From contig DASTQL010000149.1 in NCBI GenBank assembly GCA_035761805.1, positions 1-7,913 of the forward strand: a stretch of 7,913 nt of DNA, in the 5' to 3' direction. Every line of letters starts with the position of its first letter. The first letter of the stretch is position 1. Below the pieces are notes generated by a model, which was given only the letters and a program-made list of their open reading frames with translations, had not been told where the DNA came from and made no database searches. The position numbers were made by a program, and so were the translations under genes. This document shows positions 1 through 5,836 of this stretch, one piece after another. The DNA comes from DASTQL01 sp035761805. Lineage in GTDB: Bacteria; Actinomycetota; Actinomycetes; Jiangellales; Jiangellaceae.

Positions 1-1
1 G

Positions 2-469
2 CTGCTCACACTGCAGGCCGCGCTGGACCTCATCGACGACCTGCAGGCAGAGCGCCGAGGTGAAGTCCTCATCGTGGCAGCTGCGGGCAACAGCTCCGAT
101 GACCACCCGCACTGGCCCGCGGCGTTCGACCGAGTCGTGGCGGTAGGCGCGTTGAATCAGGACGAGACACCGGCTGACTTCTCGACCCGTGGCGCCTGGG
201 TGGACTGCTCCACGGTCGGCGTGGGCATCCGGAGCACATACGTCGAGGGTGAAGAACTCCCCGATCTCGATGCGCCGGACCCGCACGAGACGTGGGGGGC
301 AAACTCCTGGGCGCAGTGGCTGGGCACGTCGTTCGCCGCACCGCAGGTGGCCGGTGCAGTAGCGAAGTTGGCTCACGAGTCCGGCTCGACGTTGCGGCTG
401 GCTCTCCAGACCCTGCTGCGGGGCAGAGACCGGGTTCATGGCTTCGGCCGTATACGTAGGATCCTCTGA
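2..469 (+). CDS. Subtilisin-like (S8) serine peptidase, C-terminal part
   Basis: The window opens inside this gene; 155 codons and the TGA stop are visible. Two core subtilase blocks are seen: AAAGN around visible residue 30, whose Asn (bases 89-91) forms the oxyanion hole, and GTSFAAPQVAG, whose Ser (visible residue 110, bases 329-331) is the nucleophile. The Asp and His blocks must lie upstream of the window, so activity cannot be judged fully. The protein ends about 45 residues after the Ser, so there is no C-terminal binding or pro-domain and no LPXTG or C-terminal anchor. The substrate and the location (secreted or cytosolic) cannot be read from this part. A GTG at 74 is internal, because the reading frame and the family fold continue upstream of it. 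Third-position GC is lower than in neighbouring genes (hand count about 79 % over codons 74-466), which suggests different ancestry. The stop is one base from that of the convergent aminotransferase. Confidence 0.88.
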   Translation: MLTLQAALDLIDDLQAERRGEVLIVAAAGNSSDDHPHWPAAFDRVVAVGALNQDETPADFSTRGAWVDCSTVGVGIRSTYVEGEELPDLDAPDPHETWGANSWAQWLGTSFAAPQVAGAVAKLAHESGSTLRLALQTLLRGRDRVHGFGRIRRIL

Positions 470-470
470 C

Positions 471-1643
471 CTACCGCTCCAGGCGCGCCGACCCCAGCCG
501 CCGAAGCGCCTCGTCGAGGACCGCCGGCCGCTTGCAGAACGCCCACCGCACCAGCGGCCGGCCGGCCTCGACGTCGTCGTAGAAGACCCGGTTCGGGATC
601 GCCACCACGCCGGCCCGCTCCGGCAGCGCACGGCAGAACTCCATGCCGTCGCCCCAGCCGAGCGGCCGCACGTCCGTCGTGACGAAGTACGTGCCGTCCG
701 GGCGGTGCACCTCCAGCCCGAGACCGGCGAGGCCGGCACACAGCAGATCGCGCTGGGCCTCGAGGGCGGCGCGGTGCCCCTCCACCCAGTCGCCCGCCTC
801 CTCCAGGGCCCACGCGACGGCCGGCTGGAAGGGGGCTCCCGACGTGTACGTGAGGAACTGCTTGGCCGCCCGGACCGCCGAGACCAGCTCCCGCGGCCCC
901 GTGACCCAGCCGACCTTCCACCCGGTGACCGAGAAGGTCTTGCCGGCCGAGCCGATCCCGAGCGTCCGCTCCCTCATCCCCGGCAGCGTGGCGATCGGCA
1001 CGTGCGTGGCGCGGGCGAAGACCAGGTGCTCGTAGACCTCGTCCGACACGACGACCAGGTCGTTCTCGACCGCGACTGCCGCGACCGCCGCGAGCTCGTC
1101 CTCGGTGAGCACGGCCCCCGTCGGGTTGTGGGGCGAGTTGAGCAGCACCACCCTCGTACGGGAGGAGACAGCCGCCCGGAGGCGGTGCACGTCCAGGCGG
1201 TAGCGCGGCGCGCGCAGGGTGACGGGCACCCGGACGCCGCCCGCCATCGCGATCATCGCGGCGTACGAGTCGTAGTAGGGCTCCAGCGCGACGACCTCGT
1301 CGCCCGGCTCCACCAGCCCCAGGACGGCCCCCGCGATCGCCTCGGTGGCACCGGTGGTGACGAGGACCTCGCCGGCGGGGTCGTACGCAAGCCCGTACCT
1401 GCGGAGCCGGTCCGCGGAGATCGCGGAACGCAGCTCGGGGACGCCGTCCCCCGGCGGGTACTGGTTGCGGCCCGAGCGGATCGCGGCGACCGCGCGCTCG
1501 AGCAGCTCGGTGGGACCGTCCGTGTCGGGGAAGCCCTGGCCGAGGTTGACCGACCCGGTGGTCGTGGCGAGCGCGGTCATCTCGGCGAAGACGGTCGTGC
1601 CGAGTCCTGCGACCCGGGAGGCGGCGCGCGTGATGGTCATCAC
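471..1643 (-). CDS. dapC: PLP-dependent class I/II aminotransferase, DapC (Rv0858c)-like
   Basis: A 390-residue fold-type I aminotransferase of full family length. Visible landmarks are NLGQGFPD (33-40), the cofactor-phosphate loop TGATEA (97-102), SPHNPTG (170-176), SDEVYEHLVF (200-209) with Asp201 facing the pyridine nitrogen, SAGKTFSVTGWK (232-243) with Lys235 as Schiff-base lysine, and Arg366 in RWAFCK for the substrate carboxylate. The order and wording closely resemble Mycobacterium tuberculosis Rv0858c, annotated as N-succinyldiaminopimelate aminotransferase in lysine/meso-diaminopimelate synthesis. The same group includes kynurenine- and methionine-type aminotransferases, so the substrate, and hence the symbol, is by resemblance only. 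No other lysine genes are adjacent. The start may be GTG at 1643 or the next codon, ATG at 1640; there is no Shine-Dalgarno sequence, and a TAGGCT box 5 nt ahead of the GTG suggests a leaderless transcript. It is divergent from the dehydrogenase gene across 37 bp. Confidence 0.93.
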   Translation of the reverse strand: MMTITRAASRVAGLGTTVFAEMTALATTTGSVNLGQGFPDTDGPTELLERAVAAIRSGRNQYPPGDGVPELRSAISADRLRRYGLAYDPAGEVLVTTGATEAIAGAVLGLVEPGDEVVALEPYYDSYAAMIAMAGGVRVPVTLRAPRYRLDVHRLRAAVSSRTRVVLLNSPHNPTGAVLTEDELAAVAAVAVENDLVVVSDEVYEHLVFARATHVPIATLPGMRERTLGIGSAGKTFSVTGWKVGWVTGPRELVSAVRAAKQFLTYTSGAPFQPAVAWALEEAGDWVEGHRAALEAQRDLLCAGLAGLGLEVHRPDGTYFVTTDVRPLGWGDGMEFCRALPERAGVVAIPNRVFYDDVEAGRPLVRWAFCKRPAVLDEALRRLGSARLER

Positions 1644-1648
1644 GCAGG

Positions 1649-1654
1649 AGCCTA
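1649..1654 (-). promoter_or_regulatory. Predicted -10 box, leaderless promoter of the aminotransferase gene
   Basis: Read on the minus strand the hexamer is TAGGCT, matching the actinobacterial -10 pattern TANNNT. It ends 5 nt before GTG 1643 and 8 nt before ATG 1640, so transcription would begin at or next to the start codon. No convincing -35 hexamer is seen. The expected -35 zone of the opposite promoter (about 1646-1651) falls on this box. Prediction from pattern and spacing only. Confidence 0.5.
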
Positions 1655-1668
1655 CGAGCCAGCGCGGC

Positions 1669-1674
1669 TAGGGT
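1669..1674 (+). promoter_or_regulatory. Predicted -10 box, leaderless promoter of the SDR gene
   Basis: TAGGGT fits TANNNT and is followed by exactly 6 nt before ATG 1681, the spacing expected if the A of the ATG is the first transcribed base. No ribosome binding site precedes the ATG, which agrees with a leaderless mRNA. No good TTGACA-like -35 is visible 16-18 bp upstream. The box lies 14 bp from the -10 box of the opposite gene. Confidence 0.55.
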
Positions 1675-1680
1675 CGCAGG

Positions 1681-2484
1681 ATGCCTGTCGCCCTCGTGAC
1701 CGGAGCCACGTCCGGCATCGGACTGGCCTATGCCCGACTGCTGGCGCAGCTCGGGCACGACGTCGTCCTGGTGGCCCGGGACGAGGCCCGCCTGCAGGCC
1801 GTGGTCGACGAGCTGAGCGGCTCGACCGGTCGCAAGGCCGAGGTGCTCGCCGCCGACCTGACCGACCGTGCCGCACTCCGGCGCGTGGAGGCGCGGCTCG
1901 AGGACTCCGAGCGGCCGGTCGACCTGCTGGTCAACAACGCCGGCTTCGCGCTGCGGAAGCCCTTCCTGGCCAACGAGGTCGACGACGAGGAGCGGATGCT
2001 CGACATCCACGTGCGGGCCGTCCTGCGGCTGACCCACGCGGCCGTACGGAGCATGGTCCGGCGTGGTCACGGCGCCGTCGTCAACGTCAGCTCCGTCGCC
2101 ACGTGGTTCCCGCGCGGCTCGTACAGCGCGCACAAGGCCTGGGTCACGAGCTTCACGGAGGGCCTGTCGGGGTCGTTGCGGGGCACGGGGGTCGCCGTGC
2201 AGGCGGTGTGCCCCGGCTTCGTCCGGTCGGAGTTCCACCAGCGGGCGGGGATGCGAATGGACGGCTTCCCCCGCTGGGCGTGGCTGACCCCCGAGGAGGT
2301 CGTCGAGGCCTCGCTCGCCGACCTCCGTCGCGGGCGGGTCGTCTCCGTCCCCTCCCGCCGTTATCGGCTGGCCGCCGGCGTCCTCCGACACGCCCCCCGG
2401 TCGCTGCTCGTCGCGGGTGGTCGCCGCTACGCCGCCCGTACGGGCCGGGAGCCGGGCGACCGGGGCACTGGGGCCGCCCCTTGA
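1681..2484 (+). CDS. Short-chain dehydrogenase/reductase (SDR) family oxidoreductase
   Basis: A 267-residue classical SDR. The Rossmann dinucleotide loop TGATSGIG is at 7-14, Arg33 at the end of strand 2 favours NADP(H) over NAD(H), Asp59 (AADL) contacts the adenine ring, NNAG is at 85-88, and the catalytic residues are Ser138, Tyr148 and Lys152 (SYSAHK), followed by CPGF (177-180). The Ser-to-Tyr distance is 10 residues rather than the 13 of FabG-type enzymes, so the active-site loop is three residues shorter. Residues about 220-267 form a basic tail with no recognised domain. The family reduces or oxidises carbonyl/alcohol groups, often in lipid or ketone metabolism; the substrate cannot be deduced. 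It probably shares a transcript with the dienelactone-hydrolase-family gene that follows. The ATG is set by the TAGGGT box 6 nt upstream. Confidence 0.93.
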   Translation: MPVALVTGATSGIGLAYARLLAQLGHDVVLVARDEARLQAVVDELSGSTGRKAEVLAADLTDRAALRRVEARLEDSERPVDLLVNNAGFALRKPFLANEVDDEERMLDIHVRAVLRLTHAAVRSMVRRGHGAVVNVSSVATWFPRGSYSAHKAWVTSFTEGLSGSLRGTGVAVQAVCPGFVRSEFHQRAGMRMDGFPRWAWLTPEEVVEASLADLRRGRVVSVPSRRYRLAAGVLRHAPRSLLVAGGRRYAARTGREPGDRGTGAAP

Positions 2485-2515
2485 CGCGGCCTGCGGGGAC
2501 GCCTTGGCTGAGGCG

Positions 2516-3331
2516 GTGGGACGTGACCTCCCGGGGTACGAACGTGCGTCGTTCGAGCACCGGGGGCGGGTGCACGAGGTGTACCGGGCGGGCGCCGGTC
2601 CGGGCGTCGTCGTCGTCCACGAGGTCCCGGGGATCCACCCTGGCGTCCTCGCTCTTGCCGGACGGCTGCGCGACGAAGGCTTCACGGTCGTCCTCCCCTC
2701 GCTGTTCGGCCACCCCGGCGTGCCGGCGACGGGGCGGGAGATCGCCCGGTCGATCGCCCGGATCTGTGTCGGGCGTGAGTTCTCCCTGCTGGCCGACCGC
2801 ACCAGTCCGGTGGTGGGGTGGTTGCGCGCGCTCGCCGTCGACGTGCACCGGGACTGCGGAGGGGCGGGCGTCGGCGCCGTGGGCATGTGCCTCACCGGTG
2901 GCTTCGCGCTCGCCATGGCCGTGGAGGGTGCGGTCCTCGCCCCTGTCCTCAGTCAGCCTGGTCTGCCCGCACCCGTGACGCCGTCCCGGCGGGCCGCCCT
3001 CGGCCTGGACCCCGCCGACCTGGCGCGGGTCCGCCAGCGCACGGGAGACGGTCTCTGCCTGCTGGGGCTCCGGTTCTCCGCCGACCGGGCGAGTCCGGCC
3101 GAGCGGTTCGAGACCCTCCGACGGACGTTCGGTGACGCGTTCGAGGGCATCGAGATCGACTCCTCGCCGGGGAACCGGTACGGCATCGCACCCAGGGCGC
3201 ACGCCGTCCTGACGGTCGATCTCGTGGACCGTCCCGGACACCCGACCCGCGCCGCGCTGGACCGGGTGGTCGCCTTCCTCCGCGAGCGACTCGGTACGGC
3301 CGGCGAGCCCGGTCCCTCCCGCCCCGGGTGA
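2516..3331 (+). CDS. Dienelactone hydrolase family protein (alpha/beta hydrolase)
   Basis: A 271-residue alpha/beta hydrolase. Family features, numbered from GTG 2516, are VVVVHEVPG (31-39) with Glu36, the nucleophile elbow GMCLTGG with Cys125, Asp190 in SADR and His229 in RAHAVLT, giving a Cys-Asp-His triad. The Cys nucleophile and the HE.PG segment are typical of the dienelactone hydrolase family, which opens cyclic esters in chlorocatechol breakdown, but most genomic members have unknown substrates. There is no signal peptide, so it is likely cytosolic. The start is uncertain. GTG 2516 gives a family-like N-terminus shortly before the first strand; TTG 2504 is also in frame; an in-frame GTG at 2417 would overlap the SDR gene by 68 bp and is unlikely. 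No candidate has a good ribosome binding site. It follows the SDR gene by 31 bp on the same strand, so co-transcription is likely. The stop lies 3 bp from the convergent acyltransferase stop. Confidence 0.88.
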   Translation: MGRDLPGYERASFEHRGRVHEVYRAGAGPGVVVVHEVPGIHPGVLALAGRLRDEGFTVVLPSLFGHPGVPATGREIARSIARICVGREFSLLADRTSPVVGWLRALAVDVHRDCGGAGVGAVGMCLTGGFALAMAVEGAVLAPVLSQPGLPAPVTPSRRAALGLDPADLARVRQRTGDGLCLLGLRFSADRASPAERFETLRRTFGDAFEGIEIDSSPGNRYGIAPRAHAVLTVDLVDRPGHPTRAALDRVVAFLRERLGTAGEPGPSRPG

Positions 3332-3334
3332 GGG

Positions 3335-4534
3335 TCAGGACACTGCGCCCCGTGCGTACGGGATGCGGAGCAGCACCCAGGTGATGGCCAGGGAGGCGGC
3401 CGTGGTGAGCGTCCACTGCGCGAGCACGACGGTGACGAAGGCCACCACCTCGGGGGGCAGCGGCCAGGCGGACTGCAAGGGGTAGAGGACCAGGGGGTGC
3501 ACGAGGAAGACCCCGAAGGTCAGCCCGGCGAGCCACGTGGTGCGGCCGCCGTAGCGCGTGCCGAGCCGCTGTCCCGCCACGCGCATGAGCACCAGCGCCG
3601 ACAGCGACATGACGATCACCGGCGGGCTGAGGAAGCCGTAGAGGTAGCGCCCGCCGGCTCCCCAACCGGACGGTACGGAGGTCAACCCGGTCAGCGCCGC
3701 CGTCAGGACCACCGACGCCACGAACGCCGCGGCGGCGACCCGGACGGCCCGGCGATCCAGCACCACGTCGCGGAGCACCCAGCCGGCCACGAAGTAGCCG
3801 GCGAACGGCAGGAACCGGGTCGCGGCGTTGGCGCCGCCGACGCCGGCGAGTGCGGTCGCCAGCTGGTCGAGCACGCCGAGGCCGAGGAGCACGAGTGCGA
3901 AGCCCGCCTGCATGCGCCGGGCGGTGTGGCGGAGCACGATCCGCAGGAAGGGCGCGATGACGTAGAGCCCGAGCAGGACGAAGAGGAAGTAGAGCTGCAG
4001 GAACGGGGTCCCGGCGAGCACGTCCCGCCCCGCGCCGGTGACATCGACGGGCTCGGAGAGGACCCACCGCCGGAAGCCCAGGTAGACCAGCGTCCACACG
4101 ACGAGCGGGATCCCGATCCGGGTCAACCGCTTCCGGTAGAAGTCCCGCGGCCGCTCGACGCGGCGGGGGTCGAGCACGAGAGCGCCGCTGACCATGATGA
4201 AGACGGGGACGCACCAGCGAGAAGCGGCGTTGAGCAGGTTGGCCAGCCACCAGGACGGCGTGCCCTCGTCGACGACCGTGCCGTTGACGGCCGGGGCGAG
4301 GACGTGGACCAGCACCACCGCGCCGATCGCCATGACCCGGGCCAGGTCGAGCCAACCGGTGCTCTCGGTGGCCCCTCGGACCGGCTCGACCGGTTCGACC
4401 GGCGCCGTCGGGCGGGCGGGCCCGGCCGCCCGGGGCGGGTCGGGGCGGTCGGCTTCGGGGGCTGCATCACCCGGCTTGCCCCGGTCTGTCCCGGACGGCT
4501 CCTCCCGGGACGGCGACGGGGTTGGGTCGCTCAC
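3335..4534 (-). CDS. Acyltransferase family 3 (OafA/YrhL-like) integral membrane protein
   Basis: A 399-residue polytopic membrane protein. After a Pro/Glu-rich, probably cytoplasmic N-terminus of about 58 residues, the acyltransferase-3 pattern starts at WLDLARVMAIGAVVLVHV (61-78) with the conserved catalytic His77. PVFIMVSGAL (110-119) and DFYRKRLTRIGIP (131-143) follow, then several hydrophobic helices to residue about 390, with a late FLVHPL (343-348). The family moves acyl groups (often acetyl or succinyl) from acyl-CoA onto extracytoplasmic sugars, peptidoglycan, antibiotics or lipids. The acceptor here is unknown, and no glycosyltransferase or polysaccharide genes flank it to suggest one. 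GTG 4534 has no Shine-Dalgarno sequence but follows a TAGACA box by 6 nt. The N-terminal tail holds three tandem Pro-Val-Glu/Arg triplets (45-53). It is divergent from pyrE across 64 bp. Confidence 0.9.
   Translation of the reverse strand: MSDPTPSPSREEPSGTDRGKPGDAAPEADRPDPPRAAGPARPTAPVEPVEPVRGATESTGWLDLARVMAIGAVVLVHVLAPAVNGTVVDEGTPSWWLANLLNAASRWCVPVFIMVSGALVLDPRRVERPRDFYRKRLTRIGIPLVVWTLVYLGFRRWVLSEPVDVTGAGRDVLAGTPFLQLYFLFVLLGLYVIAPFLRIVLRHTARRMQAGFALVLLGLGVLDQLATALAGVGGANAATRFLPFAGYFVAGWVLRDVVLDRRAVRVAAAAFVASVVLTAALTGLTSVPSGWGAGGRYLYGFLSPPVIVMSLSALVLMRVAGQRLGTRYGGRTTWLAGLTFGVFLVHPLVLYPLQSAWPLPPEVVAFVTVVLAQWTLTTAASLAITWVLLRIPYARGAVS
4376..4402 (-). repeat. Three tandem 9-bp units inside the acyltransferase gene
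   Basis: On the coding (minus) strand three imperfect 9-bp units, CCGGTCGAA, CCGGTCGAG and CCGGTCCGA, lie head to tail and encode Pro-Val-Glu, Pro-Val-Glu, Pro-Val-Arg (residues 45-53). They sit in the low-complexity tail before the first membrane helix, so unit gain or loss would keep the reading frame and lengthen or shorten the tail. Confidence 0.7.
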
Positions 4535-4540
4535 CTGCCC

Positions 4541-4546
4541 TGTCTA
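4541..4546 (-). promoter_or_regulatory. Possible -10 box, leaderless promoter of the acyltransferase gene
   Basis: Read on the minus strand the hexamer is TAGACA, followed by 6 nt and GTG 4534. The T and A at positions 1 and 2 fit TANNNT, but the last base is A rather than T, so this is weaker than the other boxes in the window. No clear -35 is present. Confidence 0.35.
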
Positions 4547-4584
4547 CCCCCGACGCTCCGCCCTCATGCGGTGACCCCCTGTCG

Positions 4585-4590
4585 TACGCT
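4585..4590 (+). promoter_or_regulatory. Predicted -10 box, leaderless promoter of pyrE
   Basis: TACGCT fits TANNNT and lies 8 nt ahead of GTG 4599, where no ribosome binding site is seen. Its expected -35 zone (about 4562-4567) overlaps that of the divergent acyltransferase promoter (about 4564-4569). No PyrR-type leader is possible if the transcript starts at the GTG. Confidence 0.5.
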
Positions 4591-4598
4591 CCCCTGCC

Positions 4599-5147
4599 GT
4601 GACCGCACGCGAGGACCTGGGCGAGCAGATCCGGACGAAGGCGGTGGTCCACGGCCGGGTCGTGCTCTCCTCGGGCCGCGAGGCCGACTACTACGTCGAC
4701 CTCCGCAGGGTCACTCTCGACGGCCGTGCCGCCCCGCTGGTCGGCGAGGTGATGCTGGACCTCACTGCCGACCTCCCGTACGACGCGGTGGGCGGGCTCA
4801 CGCTGGGCGCCGACCCCGTGGCGACGGCGATGCTGCACGCCGCGTCCCGGCAGGACCGCGAGCCGCCGCTGGACGCCTTCGTCGTACGGAAGGCGGAGAA
4901 GGCCCACGGCCTGCAGCGCCGCATCGAGGGTCCCGAGGTGCGCGGCCGCCGGGTGCTCGCGGTGGAGGACACGTCGACGACGGGGGCGAGCGTGCTGACG
5001 GCGGTCGAGGCCCTGCGGACCGCCGGCGCCGAGGTCGTGGCGGTCGCGGTGATCGTCGACCGGGCGACCGGTGCGCGGGAACGGGTGGAGGCTGCGGGGC
5101 TTCCCTACCGCGCCGCCTACGGCCTCGCCGACCTCGGCCTCGCCTGA
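4599..5147 (+). CDS. pyrE: Orotate phosphoribosyltransferase
   Basis: A 182-residue type I phosphoribosyltransferase that joins orotate to PRPP to give orotidine 5'-monophosphate and pyrophosphate, the fifth step of de novo UMP synthesis, in the cytosol as a homodimer. Visible features are SSGREADYYVDLR (24-36), which handles orotate; GGLTLGADP (65-73); the mobile catalytic loop VVRKAEKAHG (95-104) with Arg97, Lys98, Lys101 and His103; and the PRPP-binding signature VLAVEDTSTTGAS (119-131) with acidic pair Glu123-Asp124. The length is normal for actinobacterial PyrE. No other pyr genes are in the window; an isolated pyrE away from the main pyr operon is common in actinobacteria. GTG 4599 is supported by the TACGCT box 8 nt upstream and by protein start position. 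The composition is typical of the genome (hand-counted third-position GC about 94 %). Interleaved inverted repeats begin 3 nt after its stop. Confidence 0.95.
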   Translation: MTAREDLGEQIRTKAVVHGRVVLSSGREADYYVDLRRVTLDGRAAPLVGEVMLDLTADLPYDAVGGLTLGADPVATAMLHAASRQDREPPLDAFVVRKAEKAHGLQRRIEGPEVRGRRVLAVEDTSTTGASVLTAVEALRTAGAEVVAVAVIVDRATGARERVEAAGLPYRAAYGLADLGLA

Positions 5148-5150
5148 TCC

Positions 5151-5195
5151 CTCTCCCTTGATCATGAAGCCTGGCCCGTGTCCGAGCAGGGAGAG
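5151..5195. repeat. 8-bp perfect inverted repeat just after pyrE
   Basis: Arms CTCTCCCT (5151-5158) and AGGGAGAG (5188-5195) are perfect reverse complements separated by 29 nt. The left arm starts 3 nt after the pyrE stop and runs straight into the left arm of the second repeat (5159-5208). There is no T-tract, so it is not a classical intrinsic terminator, although a plain hairpin terminator cannot be excluded. Confidence 0.6.
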
Positions 5196-5208
5196 ACGTT
5201 CATGATCA
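5159..5208. repeat. 10-bp perfect inverted repeat overlapping the LemA-like gene promoter
   Basis: Arms TGATCATGAA (5159-5168) and TTCATGATCA (5199-5208) are perfect reverse complements with a 30-nt gap and a 40-bp centre-to-centre distance, nearly four helical turns. They are AT-rich in GC-rich DNA, which makes a chance match unlikely. If transcription starts at GTG 5233, the right arm covers -34 to -25 and the left arm -74 to -65, a layout that would suit an operator bound by a dimeric or looping regulator. The arms are interleaved with those of the 8-bp repeat. The function is inferred, not shown. Confidence 0.65.
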
Positions 5209-5220
5209 CCGGCGGGAGGG

Positions 5221-5226
5221 TACGGT
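5221..5226 (+). promoter_or_regulatory. Predicted -10 box, leaderless promoter of the LemA-like gene
   Basis: TACGGT fits TANNNT and is followed by exactly 6 nt before GTG 5233. Sixteen bp upstream is TTCATG (5199-5204), a weak -35 match inside the right arm of the inverted repeat. A GGGAGGG run (5214-5220) lies 12 nt from the GTG, too far for a normal ribosome binding site. Confidence 0.55.
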
Positions 5227-5232
5227 CGCGGC

Positions 5233-5790
5233 GTGCTGATGCTCGTCGCGGCCATGGCCGTCCTGGTGGTGGCGGTGGTCGTGACGGCGCTTGCCGTGCA
5301 CCGGCTGACCCGGCTGCGCCTCGGTGTCGAGGACGCGTGGCGCCATCTCGACAGCGCCCTGGAGCAGCGCCACGAGGTGGTCGACGGGCTGCTCGCGGCC
5401 GTGGCTCCCTTCGGGCTGTCCGGCGAGTCCACCGACCGGGTGACCGAGGCACGTGCAGCCGCCGCGCTTCCGGGCGCGCCTCCGCCGGTCCAGGCGCTCG
5501 CCGAGCAGTCGCTCGCCCGCTCGGTGGACCAGCTGCTGGTCCAGGTCGACGCCGACCCTGCCGCCGCCGCGGATGCCCGGATCACGGACGTTCGCGAGCG
5601 CCTGCTCGCGGCCGACGGGCGAATCCTGGAGCGCCACCGTGCGTACGAGCTCGCGGCCGGAGAGCTGGCGGCTGCGCTGGAGGGCCGGCTCGGCCGCGCC
5701 CTGGGCGCGTTGTCCGGCGTCGCCGACGTGGAGCCCTACGACCCCGGCGCCGGCCCGCCCGACGATCGGGTCGAGCCGGAGCGCATCTGA
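5233..5790 (+). CDS. Divergent LemA family protein, N-terminally membrane-anchored
   Basis: A 185-residue protein with one N-terminal hydrophobic segment (about 3-22), followed at once by HRLTRLRLGVEDAWRHLD and EQRHEVVDGLL (residues 23-54), the LemA pattern of a helix with AW..ID..L.qR.dli..L. A region at 118-155 (ERLLAADGRILERHRAYE and after) matches the closing LemA helices, where the usual aRr.YN is here RHRAYE. The short tail is Pro/Asp/Glu-rich. LemA proteins are small helical-bundle proteins on the membrane, with the bulk probably outside the cytosol; their role is poorly known. The family call is from pattern only, because several otherwise conserved Asn and Pro positions are absent. 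GTG 5233 is chosen because a TACGGT box sits 6 nt ahead; ATG 5239 is an alternative. It may also be reached by read-through from pyrE, 85 bp upstream. Confidence 0.72.
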   Translation: MLMLVAAMAVLVVAVVVTALAVHRLTRLRLGVEDAWRHLDSALEQRHEVVDGLLAAVAPFGLSGESTDRVTEARAAAALPGAPPPVQALAEQSLARSVDQLLVQVDADPAAAADARITDVRERLLAADGRILERHRAYELAAGELAAALEGRLGRALGALSGVADVEPYDPGAGPPDDRVEPERI

Positions 5791-5836
5791 CTGCCGGAGG
5801 GTCTCGTACCGGCGTGGCGGAGCCCCGGGGGGATGA

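Noticed and set aside
74..76. GTG 74 as the start of the peptidase
   Set aside because: The frame is open to the window edge, and starting there would cut the oxyanion strand and omit the Asp and His blocks.
1..470. Subtilase as part of a phage-defence or other new system
   Set aside because: Only the C-terminal part is present and no partner gene lies in the window, so nothing supports a system call beyond its odd composition.
2417..2515. Start of the dienelactone-hydrolase-family protein at GTG 2417
   Set aside because: It would overlap the SDR gene by 68 bp and add 33 residues unlike the family N-terminus; GTG 2516 or TTG 2504 fits better.
436..2978. Very long open frames (over 800 codons) on both strands overlapping the aminotransferase, SDR and hydrolase genes
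   Set aside because: They are side effects of high GC: stop codons are rare in the alternative frames. Their translations are Arg/Pro/Gly-rich without domains, while the overlapping genes have full catalytic motifs.
1681..3331. SDR plus dienelactone hydrolase as an aromatic-degradation operon
   Set aside because: No dioxygenase, cycloisomerase or maleylacetate reductase is present; both families are too broad for a pathway call.
3497..5585. Long open frames opposite the acyltransferase, pyrE and LemA-like genes
   Set aside because: Low-complexity Arg/Gly/Ala/Asp translations with no motif or membrane pattern, lying over well-supported genes in other frames.
5793..5813. Hairpin GCCGG/CCGGC between the LemA-like gene and the DUF4386 remnant as a terminator
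   Set aside because: Only 5 bp of stem with an 11-nt loop and no T-tract; expected by chance in this composition.
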